From the NCBI GenBank assembly GCA_948567375.1, contig OX419756.1:4593001-4657000 (forward strand): a stretch of DNA of 64,000 nt, read 5' to 3'. The DNA comes from Lunularia cruciata. Lineage: Eukaryota > Streptophyta > Marchantiopsida > Lunulariales > Lunulariaceae. Below the pieces are notes generated by a model, which was not told where the DNA came from, did not search any database, and was given only the letters and a program-made list of their open reading frames with translations. Of the stretch, positions 45,107 to 56,059 are shown in pieces; the first letter of the stretch is position 1; every line of letters begins with the position of its first letter. The translations under genes and the position numbers were made by a program.

Positions 45107-47407
45107 GGGGATATCTTAGTGTATTGTTTTTAACAATACAAATAGGGAATTTCATACTTTTACACTCCTTTCCATTCTTGTTGGTCTCGGGTTCGGATGG
45201 GTGGCCGTCGGATCCGAAGCCACCCATCTTCGTCGTTCGTGAAGTCTAATGTCACGGGCCGGAAACAACAGTTCCCACTCCCCTTAACATTTGGTGGGGG
45301 TGTGAAAATAAAATGCTTGTCCACAAAATATTTCTCTAATGATCTTGATGGTAGGCACGGTAAAGTCAGGTAGAGTCGGAGTTGAATTAAAAGTGTGCCA
45401 TTAGAACGTTCAAATATAGTATCCTTACTCTCCCCACGCAATTCGAGAGAATGGAATGATTATTTAGCTGAATATATTGGGAGTGGAAATTCGAAAAGAG
45501 AGTGTGGAATATTGATTCACTACAAATAAAATTTTTTATTTCTTTGTATGTCAATATCAGGAGTAGACTTGGAAATCACTTTTATATTACAGATTGCGAA
45601 CGTGTCTAAATTTTAGTTTACCTCCCTGCATGTCACCTGCCAATCAATTCATCTGCAAACGTGTCTAAATTTTAATTTACCTCCCTGCATGTTACCTGCC
45701 AATCAATTCATTGAAGAATAATTACTACTATATATAGATGAAAGAAGTGCGTGCAGGTGACCCTTATTGCTGGATCTATTCTAGCTTTTGACGAACCCTT
45801 GGACCGCGGGCGAAATAATGCAAATACATTATATGTGACCATTTGACGAGTCTCCTGTCTAGGGAACTGAGCAATCTGCACAGCCATATCTTTTCAATAA
45901 TAAGCACTGAGAGCAAGAATGAGAGAACACTCTTTCATCTTAAAACATTACTCAAGACTCAAGCTGATTGAGTTAAGTTTTATATCGCATAACATACGAG
46001 CTAATAAAAATGAAATACCCAATTGAGGTGCTGAGGCCCGCGGCTCTATGTCTATTGGCTCTTTGTGTATATGTATTCTTCTGGATTATATACGAAAACT
46101 GCTATCCCTCAAAAGGGTTTAGGTTCATATAGATCTACAACCATTGAAGAGCTAGATGCTACTAACTCTTTGATTGGATGACATCAATGGAAAAAAAATT
46201 TCATTGAGAATATGTTGTATCCAGGGTGGCAAGTGAGAAAAACAACAGATGACATAGTGGAGGTTGAAGAACCCCAAGCATTTAAGGAAAAAAGAAATAA
46301 TGAAGTATTGCTTCAATATGGTCCTGATTCTTTGATATGGATAATATAATTGAAGTTTATTTCATCAAGATTAATTTTCTAATATAAAATAACATTTTAT
46401 TAAAATATAATTTAATAAATATATTTTTGTGACAATCTAATGTTGATATACTAATATTATAAATAGTAAGAACAGGTCATTCCAACTCAAAGATATGAAT
46501 TGAATTGATAAAAAATGAAGGGACATGTCACTAGGTGCAATTTGTTTATTACTTTATGTAAAAAGAATTTGTGCAAGAAGATGCATTTGAAATGACTAAA
46601 AATGAAGGAAGAATGTCACTAGGTGCAATTTTTTTTTTATTTTATGTTTAAAATTTTGTGCAAGAACTACTCCCATACTATGATGCACTACATAAAAGAG
46701 AAAACTAACAATCACTTTCACTATAAATATAACCCAAATTACTCCTTAAGGTGATGGTTCACTTTGCCCCAAAGATCATATCACCCTGAACACTCAACTC
46801 TAGATGCATGTAAATTCTCCCCAATAGGCATGATCCAAAGGAATCTTCTGGTTGGCCAAATTGTTTTCTTTTTTATTTTGTGGTACTCCTAATGCTCAAA
46901 ATCCAACTTGATTTTTGAATATATTGGTTGACTCCTTTGGCTCCCTTAGGAAAAAAATATCCTGATCAGGTGCAAATCCACCACTACGTACTCAAGCACT
47001 TGTGATCCTATTGTGAAATTCATCACCACTACTCCACACAAGCATTCACCAACATTCAAGAAAAAGTAATTAGACTTTGGCTGTATGCAAAATTTTCATG
47101 GGAAATGAACTCTAAATTTATTGAGCCAAGAACCTATATGCATTTCCTACTTTGCCCCAGAGTGACTTTAACAATTAAGCAGGTTTTTGGATACCTCTTA
47201 TCTCTAACTTAGGATTCTAATCATATCTTATCCTAATCTTAACTAACTAATTAAGCGTCTAACATGTATTAATGAAGGTGTGGAATCTTCCCCAAAGTTA
47301 GTTTGGATTTGTACTTTTTGTATTTACCACACCGCAGTGGTAGTCGGCTAAGAAGTTCTATACAAACTCAAAAGCATTCTTCCTAGAATATATTTACAAG
47401 TCTAGAG
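45107..47407 (+). other. Unassigned 2.3 kb in block B
   Basis: No gene identified. A minus-strand open frame (45160-45441) contains NCCFRPVTLDFTNDEDGWLR; I do not recognise it. Two local duplications are visible: about 62 bp around 45592-45715 (AACGTGTCTAAATTTTAxTT) and about 120 bp around 46500-46665 (TGTCACTAGGTGCAATTT). The part from 46360 is strongly AT-rich. Block A lacks this whole region. Confidence 0.35.
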
Positions 47408-47672
47408 TGTTAGGATTTACTCTTATGCCTTGGTTAGTTGCTCTTTTGTTAGTTCATGCTTTGAGTGAACTTAAAGAGTGTTGGAGCTCTTCCTTGTATG
47501 ACACATATGGAGGTGAGCTTGGGGAGTCAGTAAATATTTCCTGAAGCATTCTTGTCAACGTAGCCTCACATAGAGATGAACCATGTACTTTTGTGTAATG
47601 AGTAATGTGTGAATTTGCTGGTGATATACATGATGTGTGCATGTTGCTGTCCCTCTTGTCTGATTCTTGACA
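47408..47672 (+). repeat. C1 5' LTR
   Basis: Begins TGTTAGGATTTACTC and ends GATTCTTGACA, two bases before the primer site. It matches the 3' LTR at 53323 with few changes, implying a fairly recent insertion compared with the gypsy elements. Confidence 0.88.
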
Positions 47673-47674
47673 AT

Positions 47675-47686
47675 TGGTATCAGAGC
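47675..47686 (+). promoter_or_regulatory. C1 primer-binding site
   Basis: TGGTATCAGAGC, an exact complement to the initiator Met-tRNA 3' end. Confidence 0.92.
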
Positions 47687-47889
47687 AAGTAATGAGAGAG
47701 GAGAGTATTTTTCTATTAAGGTTACATCAGAGAGAAATCCAAGGAAATCAAGGGCAACACCTGGTGTGAGGAGAGCCACAAGAATCAAAGACAAAGAGGA
47801 CTTGCACCACCCATTGGTTTTTATCGAGAGGGATTGATGGGAAAATAGGGAAAGGAAGTAAATGCCAAGAACAACAACAGGGAAAGGAG

Positions 47890-48030
47890 GTGATTGCCAA
47901 GAACAGCAATGGGGATTGAATGTAGCATAGTGTGCACGGTGTACTTGGCCACCTCCTCAGGTGCTAGTGTAAGTACATCAAAACGGAGAAGATCATGTTG
48001 GGCTTCAGAAAAATGCCTTTAAGGATCATC
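47890..48030 (-). pseudogene. Fructose-bisphosphate aldolase fragment (copy B)
   Basis: The minus strand reads MILKGIFLKPNMI, keeping the LLKP-type lysine lost in copy A, then shifts frame and continues through the region encoding APEEVAKYTVHTML-like sequence. It is separated from CSP41b by a 690-bp insertion that copy A lacks. Confidence 0.68.
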
Positions 48031-48720
48031 TGTAACACCCATTTATGCATGTGTGTGTTCTTATGATATTTAGTTTAGTATTACAAATACTTGAGAGATA
48101 TTATTTATATAAAGATAAAGAATGGTTCTACATTAGTCATGATTAGCTAAAGTTAGTCATAGCTAAGATAATGTGGACCTTACTCTAAAGGAAGTGGAAA
48201 AGATGAGCACCACTATTTTGGATTCTAGTGTGTTGACTTGGTATTATTCCTAGGTGTTTGGCTTTGAGGAAAGAGTTGAGAATTCTTGGGCCTGCAAGTC
48301 TTTTTGTTTTGGATTCTTCTATAGTCCAAAGATAACCCATGTGAAGGAATCTTTGACTTAGTGGTTAGTTCAAGATAAGATCACATGCTTAGTGTAATAT
48401 GCCCATGTGGATGGATATTCCTTTATAATTTTTGACTTTACTTGAATTTTAGCCTAGTAACTTGAGTTACTCTAGTAATTAGTAACTTTGGTGTGTCACT
48501 ATTTCACAAGTATATAAACAAGGGGTGAAGAGATACTCATCATCTTTTCATTTGCAACTATCTCTCTCATTGAGTTCTCTAGTGAACAATGTCTTGAGTC
48601 TTGGAGTTAGCCTTGGAGGAGTATGATGGAGTTGAGATTCCTTGCCTTCTTAGTCCATAGTGCGCTACCATAATAACCATCAGAGGTTCATCCTAAGTGA
48701 GAGATAGAACGGCTCATTGA
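48031..48720 (+). mobile_element. 690-bp LTR-like insertion between aldolase and CSP41b
   Basis: Copy A runs directly from CSP41b to aldolase at this point (22205), so the 690 bp were inserted in copy B. The sequence begins TGTAACACCC and has a TATATAAACAAGG promoter-like site near 48510, as a solo LTR would. The family is not otherwise seen in the window, and I cannot define a clean target duplication. Confidence 0.55.
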
Positions 48721-48726
48721 TCTATT

Positions 48727-49850
48727 GGAGGAAACCAAAGAATGGTTGATCATGGAGGGGAAAAGTCTTCTTGTTGCTGAAGTTGAATTCCTTGGGCTTG
48801 TATTGGATGAGATCAAGTTAGGGGAATCCACCAGCCTTGGCACAAGCCCTAGCAATATTATCGTAAGTAACATATCTGGATCCATTGATGTTGTAAACTT
48901 GACCGATGACCTTTTCACTTCTTAGAACCTCCATGAATGCAATAGCAAGATCCTTTATGTGACCAAGCTGGGTAATTTGAAGTCTTGAATTGGGAATAGG
49001 GATGGTTCTGTCTGCTTTTAGATGATGGAAGAACCACTCTTCTATAGGGTTATAATTGTGGGGTCCATAAATGTACACTGATCTAATGGAAGTTCATTTC
49101 ACACTCCTACTTTCTAGAAGTGCATTTGTGTCCAATTTACCCTTGTGCTTGCTCTTGGGGTCTCCTGCATAAATCTCTCTATGTGGATGTAGATCAGATT
49201 TCAAGTACACACCAACTGAGGAGTAGAATATGTACTGGTCAAGGCTTGGTAAAGCATCTAAGATTTCTCTAGCTTTTGTTCCTTCTCTTCCATTGATATT
49301 GTAGACAATGTTGAACCCATTGCCACAAATTGTTGACTTCAATGGCTCAAAATCTTGACGATCTCCTTTGATGTGCTTCACTTGTGAAGAGTAAGCAGCA
49401 TACTACCTCACTTGTCTCTCCCAGCAATTGTGAAGCAATTTTAGCCTTTCCTCTATTCAACAATGTCACTTGATGGCCCTCTTTTACTAGAAGCCTGGTG
49501 TGGAAGAGACCAATAAAACGGGTAACTCCAAGCATCAACATATTCTTTGTTGTATTCTTCTTCTCCCCAACTACTGCTGCTATAGCCACAACACAAAGTG
49601 CAAACTTCCTCTGTCCCTCCAAAGTAGAGGTTTGACCAGCTTCATTGATACAACCGTTCAAGCTTGTGGAAGCGCCCAAGAGGTTGATGGAATGCAAAGC
49701 ATTGAAAGACTTGGACGGATTGACAGAGACAACTACAGGTCTTGCTACTTCTCCCTTAGTCATGCAACTTCTCCCTGCAGGTCATGTGACTTCTCCCTTA
49801 GCTTTTAGCTATGCTCTGACAATGGGTGTTGCTGCCAAAAAGGTGATCAT
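48727..49850 (-). pseudogene. CSP41B: CSP41b fragment, intron-free (copy B)
   Basis: Starting from ATG at 49850: transit-peptide region, MLGVTRFIGLFHTRLLVKEG (Rossmann start, GxTRFIG), HQVTLLNRGKAKIASQLLGE, a frameshift near 49395, then VKHIKGDRQDFEPLKS, FNIVYNINGREG, DQYIFYSSVGVYLKSDLHPH, a TGG-to-TGA stop near 49092, VYIYGPHNYNPIEEWFFHHL and NGSRYVTYDNIARACAKAGG, ending FPLHDQPFFGFLQ. CSP41b binds and stabilises chloroplast transcripts. About 320 of some 380 residues are covered with no intron. Confidence 0.88.
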
Positions 49851-50104
49851 GCACTAATCTTTCCTAGTCTTGGAGATTCTTCAAAGGTCAGAAATAGGGG
49901 AGTTTTTTGGTGTGACTCCAAGGTTTTAACCTTTGAATTTCAGTTCATAACTTTTGACTCATAGTAGGGATGATGAGTGGATTCTAGATTGTGCTTGCTT
50001 TTACCATATATGGTATATGAAGGAGTTCTTCCATTCACTTTCAGCATCAAATGGTTCAGTTCTGATGGGGAATGATCAACCTTGTCGGATTGAGAGTATC
50101 GGAT

Positions 50105-51575
50105 CAATAAGGATTTGAATATTTAATGGAGATGTGCGTAAGTTGAATGATGTTTGGTTCATATATGAGATGAAGAAGAACCTGATTTCCCCTGGAGTAT
50201 TGCATGCCAAAAGTCATCAATGGAGTGTTGGTGATGGGATACTTCAACTCACTTCTGGTGGGAAGGTTATCTTGCAAGGTAACTTTTGAAAGATCTATTT
50301 GTACTGGAGGGCACTACAGTGTGTGGAGAAGCCAACATAACCAAGTCTTAGGATGATATGACAGCTATGGGGCATTGACAACTAGGTCATTTGAGTGAGA
50401 AGGGATTGGCTATCTTGAGAAGGAATGACTTGCTATCTAGCTTGAAGAATGTGAAGTTGGATATTTGTGAACATTGCATCTTTGGAAAACATAACAAATC
50501 TGTTTTTGGAGTGAGGACCCATAATTCCAAGGGTCTACTCAATTATGTACATAGTGATGTGTGGAGACCATCCCCTACACCCTCATATGATAGAAAATTT
50601 TACTATATGATATTTATTGATGATTAATTGAGGTTTATGTGGATTTATTTCATCCACCACAAGTCTGACGTCGTTGCCACTTTCAAGAAGTGGAAGACCC
50701 AAGTTGAGACTCAGATTAGGGATAAGGTGAGGTGTCTAAGATCAAAAAATGGCAGGGAGTATGTCTCTAGAGAGCTTGAGGTGTATTGCACAGAACAGGG
50801 GATAACTCACCACCTTACCACTATTTACCACTCCGCAATAGAATGGTGTTGCTGAGCGGCTCAACTAGACACTATTGGAGCATGCATGGAGTATGTTGAG
50901 CAAATCAAATTTGCCACTTGATTTTTTGGCAAAAGCTATCAACATGCTAGCATATGTGGTAAATATTTCTCCATCTAGTGCAATCAACTTCAAGATGCCA
51001 TATGAGTTGAGGCGTCAATGACCAATTGATTATGGTAGATTGAAAATATTTGGTTGTGATGCATATTCACTCACAACTAAGGAGAATAGGTCCAAGTTGG
51101 ATGCTAAGTCAAAGAAATGTGTTTTTCTTGGCTATGAAAGTGGAGTGAAGGCTTATAGGCTATGAGATCCAATAGCGTGTAAGGTTGTTGTCAGTAGGGA
51201 TGTATCATTCAATGAATCCAATTCATTTAAAGAGGGGGAGAATGCTCAGGCTCCCTACATTGCCAAGTCTCCCATCTTGGATCTAGTTGAGGGGGAGGTT
51301 GATCACTTAAGTGATAAGGAGGAAAGAGGTGCTCCTATAGCGGAGCAAGTTCTTGAGGAACAAGAACAAGTGGAGCAAGTAGTTGTTGGTGAGCAACAAA
51401 ATGTGCTAGGTCAGCCTCACATTAGACCTATGCATGGAGATCAAGGAAATACTTCATCAAGAAGGTCATCAGGACATGCTAGTCAAGCTCCAAATAGATA
51501 TGGTACATGGACTGATTCAATAAAGTTTTTGGATGATGACTTGACTTCTGGAGATATGCTCATGCTTTGGTCTTG
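50105..51575 (+). pseudogene. C1 GAG-pre-integrase and integrase
   Basis: Text begins in the pre-integrase region (LNDVWFIYEMKKNLISPGVL), followed by LSEKGLAIL and CEHCIFGKHNKS of the zinc-binding domain, then HSDVWRPSP (first core aspartate) and CLRSKNGREY where RSDNGGEY is expected, so the second aspartate is lost. After a frameshift near 50840, NGVAERLN gives the glutamate. The linker to RT (51277-51576) is open and glutamate-rich. Broken by four or more stops. Confidence 0.82.
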
Positions 51576-51579
51576 AAAA

Positions 51580-52082
51580 AGGTGAGCCCTTGTCCTACAA
51601 GGAGGCATGTTCTTCTAGTGGTTTGGTTCTATGGAACCAAACCAGGAGTGGAGATGCAATCCTTGAGGGATAACAAGACTTGGGAACTATTAGGTTACCT
51701 AAGGATCAACAAGTGATAATAGATTGCAAGTGGATCCACAAGTTGAAGGAGGGTCCTAAGGAGGGATCTAAGATCTACAAGGCTAGGTTGGTAGCCAAGG
51801 GGTTCACTCAAGAGAAGGGAGTGGACTACAACGAGGTTTTTTCTCCTATTGCACTCCAAAATATGTCTATTATGTATGCTTGTTGCTTTATTTGGTCTTA
51901 CCTTAGATCAAATGGATGTTGTCATGGCATTTCTCTATGGCACCTTGGATGAGAGGATCTTCATGAGAAAACCCATGGGGTTTGTGAAGAAAGACTAAGA
52001 GGACAAGGTATGCAGATTGCTGAAGTCCTTTTATGGACTGAAGCAAGCACCTTGCTAATGGAACAAGAGGTTTGATGAGTTT
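51580..52082 (+). pseudogene. C1 reverse transcriptase, N-terminal half
   Basis: IDCKWIHKLKEGPKEGSKIY, KARLVAKGFTQEKGVDYNEVF and the SPIA box are in one frame; frameshifts follow near 51880 and 51960, then FMRKPMGFVKKD, CRLLKSFYGLKQAPC and a stop. These are the fingers and palm start of copia RT. Confidence 0.82.
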
Positions 52083-53078
52083 ATGCATGCTCATGGTTTC
52101 AATAGGAGTTTGTTTGATCCTTGTGTGTACATGAAACCGGTGAGTAATAAGACCTTTGGTTATATTTTTCTTCTGTTATATGTGGATGACATGTCGATGG
52201 GTGCCAAGGATAGATTTGAGGTGAACAAGCTCAAGGCGCTCTTGAGTTTGGAGTTCAGGATGAAGGATCTAGGGTTGGCCACAAAGATATTACGCATGGA
52301 GATCAAGAGGAACTTGGGTACTGGTCAGTTGTGGTTGATGCAAGGTAAGTATGCTAGAAAGGTACTTTCTAGGTTCAACATAGAGAGTTGTAATCCAATA
52401 AGTACTCCTCATTTCAAGCTCTTAGCGGCATGTTGTTCTATAGATGCCATGGAGAAGGGTTTGATGGTTAACATTTGTTATGAGAACAAGGAGTCTCATG
52501 TACTTGATGCTTGCACTAGACCTGATCTTGTGCTAGCTATGGGTAAGTTAAGTAGGTATATGCCAAATCCAAGAAGGACACATTGGGAAGCAGTTAAGTG
52601 GATTCTCAAGTATTTGGGATGTACATTAGATTATGGGCTCTTATTTGATAGAAGATCAATGAATGCCGCATCACTAGATGGCTATGTAGGTGCAGACTAT
52701 GGACAAGATTTGGACAAGTGGAGGTCAACAATAGGGTATATACTCACACTTGGTGGTGGATGCATTAGTTGGAGATCTACCTTGCAAAATTGTGTTGCAC
52801 AATCTACTACAAAAGTAGAGTATGTGGCAGCAAAGGAGGGGATTTGGTTGGATAGACTTGTTGCTGAGATGAGGCTATTGCATGGTAATGTAATGCTTCA
52901 TTGTGATAGTCAAAGTGCTTTACACCTACCTGAAAATGAGGTGATGGATAGTAGGGTTAAGCACATAGACATCAAATACCACTTTCTTAGGCAAACTTTG
53001 TTTGAGAAAATGTTTGAGCTAGTCAAGATTGATGGTAAGCTCAACCCGGCTGATGCCTTAACCAAACTCATACCTTAA
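52083..53078 (+). CDS. C1 RT C-terminal half and RNase H (open)
   Basis: A 331-codon frame is open from FNRSLFDPCVYMKP to the stop. It has the catalytic LLYVDDM, FRMKDLGLATKILRMEIKRN, GKYARKVLSRFNIESC, RPDLVLAMGKLSRYMPNP and, in RNase H, GYVGADYGQDLDKWRSTIGY, CISWRSTLQNCVAQST, LHCDSQSAL, RVKHIDIKYHFLR and NPADALTKLIP. Its integrity contrasts with the rest of the element. It is the C-terminal part of the polyprotein, not a protein with its own start. Confidence 0.85.
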   Translation: MHAHGFNRSLFDPCVYMKPVSNKTFGYIFLLLYVDDMSMGAKDRFEVNKLKALLSLEFRMKDLGLATKILRMEIKRNLGTGQLWLMQGKYARKVLSRFNIESCNPISTPHFKLLAACCSIDAMEKGLMVNICYENKESHVLDACTRPDLVLAMGKLSRYMPNPRRTHWEAVKWILKYLGCTLDYGLLFDRRSMNAASLDGYVGADYGQDLDKWRSTIGYILTLGGGCISWRSTLQNCVAQSTTKVEYVAAKEGIWLDRLVAEMRLLHGNVMLHCDSQSALHLPENEVMDSRVKHIDIKYHFLRQTLFEKMFELVKIDGKLNPADALTKLIP

Positions 53079-53322
53079 GAAAGTTTCTCTAAGCATCATA
53101 CTACCCTATAGGTTGTGCAAGTGGAGTATGAGTAGGGTCACCTAGCATTGGAGGTGACCTTGGCTTTTCTGGTTAATCTATCCATGTATGGGCTATGGTT
53201 AGAAGTTATAGTTTATCCTAGTTAAAAGGAGGGGTCAAGTGAATTTTTGTCTAGAACTTCCTACGGAATGATCAACTATTTAGCAAGGTTACTAACCCCC
53301 AGACAAGAATCAAGGGGAATTT

Positions 53323-53587
53323 TGTTAGGATTTACTCTTATGCCTTGGTTAGTTGCTCTTTTTTTAGTTCATGGTTGGAGTGGACTTGAAGAGTGTTGGA
53401 GCTCTTGCCTTGTATGAAAAATATGGCGATGAGCTTGTGGAGTCAATAAAAGATTTCTTGAAGCATTCCCGATTGATGTAGCCTCACATAGAGGTGAACC
53501 ATGTACTTTTGTGTAATGAGTATGTGTGAATTTGTTGGTGATATACATGATGTGTGCATGTTGCTGTCACTCTCATCTGATTCTAGA
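53323..53587 (+). repeat. C1 3' LTR
   Basis: Starts TGTTAGGATTTACTC after CAAGGGGAATTT; the last few bases differ from the 5' LTR (GATTCTAGA for GATTCTTGACA). Confidence 0.85.
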
Positions 53588-54310
53588 AATTGAGTCCTTT
53601 GGTTTACTTCCTATCTTATATCTACAAAGATTCCTTAACAAATTAAGTCATGTATAACACTGAACTCATTCTTCTTAGACTATATATAGCTACAAATGGT
53701 TATAACTAAGAATAGTTCAATTAAGGAAGATTATGATTACTCCAACACAATGGTTCCTCTTTCAATGAGATGAATCATCTTTGGCTTGGTACTATATTGC
53801 CAAGAACTGCCTTTGCCTTTGAGTTGCTTAAGAACCTCCTTGGTCCGCTCCCTATACCCAATCATCTTCAAGAGGTGGTGTTGCAAACTTCATTGAACTT
53901 GTAATACAAGTGTTCTTTTAGCCAAAGTGCAAGTTTGTCCATGCGCTCTTCTTTGTAAGTCTTTCCCTCCAACTTCTAAGCCTAAAGCTTCAAATCATGG
54001 ATCTTCATCTTTACAGACTTCCCTTCTACTTTGTCCTTCAACATGTCAACAAATTGGTCTCACACTTCTTCCAATTGCTGAATTATCTTTAGCTTTGATT
54101 CCTCCAATTGCTTGCTCTCAACTCTTCCAACAATCCTTCATGAATTTGGGCTCTCTTTGCTTCCTTTTCCATTTCCTTATGCAATTCCTTTGCCTGCTAT
54201 TGAGTTGCATGGCCACTTTGTTGTACCCACACTTTTTGTTTATGTCAATTTTTTGAGTAGGGAGTGATATTTGGAGTAGAAAAGAAGGTCAGATGTAGGA
54301 AATTGGTGGA
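53588..54310 (-). pseudogene. Coiled-coil repeat, block B, inverted copy
   Basis: From about 53735 the sequence is the counterpart of 23703-24310, with the same minus-strand pieces but more stops. The first 145 bases, just after the copia LTR, have no identified content. Confidence 0.42.
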
Positions 54311-54889
54311 TTTGGATCCGAAGGAAGAAATCAAATCCAAGCAAAGGAAGTTGAATTTTTATTTGAGTGAAAAGGAACTCAAATAAGACTTGGAAGGATG
54401 GAAGATCCAAAGTGAGGATACTTTGCATCGGGTTGAAGACACCCAACTAATGATCTTCAACTACAAAATTGACTCGGGCCATACCAACCAAGAAAGGATG
54501 CCCATTGTGAATGGCTCATCTCATGCAAGCTTATATTTGAAAGCGATAGGAATAAACATGCACTAGGTGTGATTTTTGACCAAGTTTTGATTGAAAAATG
54601 ATTGCAACTTGGAAAGTATAAAATCAAGACTTGCCAAAGGGAATTTTGCAATGTTAAAGCAAGCTCATCTTATTAATTCATGTAGTCCAATAGATTGAAG
54701 TAGGGTTGAATGCCAAGTCATTGGTTTGTTGTGAGCAAAGCAAAGTAAGGAATAGCGAGCTAGAATGCCTTGCAAGGGCAATTGCCAAGTTTTGACCATC
54801 TCGGTCAAGAGTCTTGTCATTCTGAGGGTAGATATGATAGCAAAATTCAAAGTCTTAAGCTAACTTCAGATAAACTTCTTAGTCTGGAA
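54311..54889 (-). other. Unassigned sequence, block B
   Basis: Matches 24311-24834. Nothing recognised; open frames are short and not shared in frame with block A. Confidence 0.3.
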
Positions 54890-55487
54890 CTAGAACCTGA
54901 GTTCAGGGTTCTTCCCCACAAGAAGCCAAATCTCATCTCTTTGTTACTCAAAAGCATCAAAAACAATATACGGACCAACATCATTTCGACCTCACCTTTC
55001 AACTCGATGATAAGATCATGTTTTATTCTAGTAATCAACCTCTCCCACTTGATACCCAAATCCGTAAAATTACTCCTAATTGGATAGGTCCATTTGATAT
55101 CACCCAAATCGTTTCTCCTATTACTTATCTACTTGCTTTGCCTTGCTTTGTCATATGTGAATCCATTGACAATGGATTCACATATATCCAAGTTGAAACC
55201 TTTTGTTTCCAACCCATCTTCCTTTTCCTCTTGAGTTCAACCTCCTCTTCTTTCTCCTCTTGTCCCTATCAATGACCATGAGTATGAAATTGATAGTATC
55301 ATAGCATGTCACCACATTCAACACGGCTGCTAATAACATATCGAGTACAAAAAATTTTGGAAAAAATATTCTCTTCATGATGTCACTTTAAAATCTATTT
55401 CTCATCTTCAAAATAAATAAATAAATTATCTAGGAGTTGGAAGCTTCTATGATGACAAGGATGTCACCAACTAGCGATGGAAGAATA
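54890..55487 (+). pseudogene. G1 integrase tail and chromodomain fragment (block B)
   Basis: Plus-strand pieces match the G1 pol end: FQLDDKIMFYSS, ITPNWIGPFDITQIVSPITY and a chromodomain decayed to YKKFWKKYSLHDVT. A short palindromic duplication of ATCCATTGACAATGGAT lies at about 55160-55178. It leads into the LTR at 55488. Confidence 0.7.
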
Positions 55488-56059
55488 TCTAATAATACAG
55501 TGTACAAATGAACTAGTCAAGACTAACAAAGTAACAAATAAACCAAATTAACCTAGAATTATAAAAATAATCTAAAAATATCTAAGAAGTTATTTGGTAT
55601 TCTCTAAGTATTAGGTAACGTGTATGACAATGATAATTTCTAGAGGAAAATTTTTGAAAAATTTCTTGGCTAGTTTAACTTGTATGCCAAATAGATAATT
55701 TCTTAAAAAAATTTCTTGGAAAACTTCCGGACTAACTTAACTTGCATACCAAATAAATAATTTCTAAAAAAAAACTTTTTGAAAAACTTCTTGATTAACT
55801 TGGCTTGCAATGAAAGAAAATAATTTGTCCTAAAAGAAGATAAGTTGTCCTAAATTTCCTTAGAAATTTCTCAAAGATCTTATATGTCCTTATAAATATC
55901 AAAACTCAAACTCATGCTAGACATTTAGAATTTCTCCTATTCCAAAGTCCCAAAACTCAAACTCATGCTAAACATTTAGAATTTCTCCTATTCCAAAGTC
56001 CCATTGTGATATTTTCTTCCGTACTTCCTTTATCCTATTTCTCTCCTTGGTCATTTACA
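55488..56059 (+). repeat. G1 3' LTR (block B right end), AT-shifted
   Basis: From CTAATAATAC to TCATTTACA it follows the G1 LTR, but many C-to-T and G-to-A changes make it much more AT-rich than the other copies, as expected of methylated, silenced DNA. About 64 bp (AAACTCAAACTCATGCTA) are doubled at 55893-55995. Confidence 0.75.

Larger units (their letters stand above)
47408..53587 (+). mobile_element. Ty1/copia C1 with captured host gene sequence, block B
   Basis: Two LTRs of about 265 bp (47408-47672 and 53323-53587) enclose a primer site, an antisense aldolase/CSP41b chimera in place of gag, then integrase, RT and RNase H on the plus strand and a purine tract (CAAGGGGAATTT) before the 3' LTR. 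pol is readable to the end. With no gag or protease visible, the element could move only with help. A clean target duplication is not seen, although TCTAGA occurs at both edges. Confidence 0.82.

Noticed and set aside
52083-53078. 331-codon frame as an independent host gene
   Set aside because: It is the continuous C-terminal part of copia pol (YVDD RT box and RNase H) and ends just before the 3' LTR.
47400-53592. TCTAGA at both copia ends as target duplication
   Set aside because: The 3' LTR end is altered at exactly these bases, so the match may be LTR sequence rather than duplicated target.
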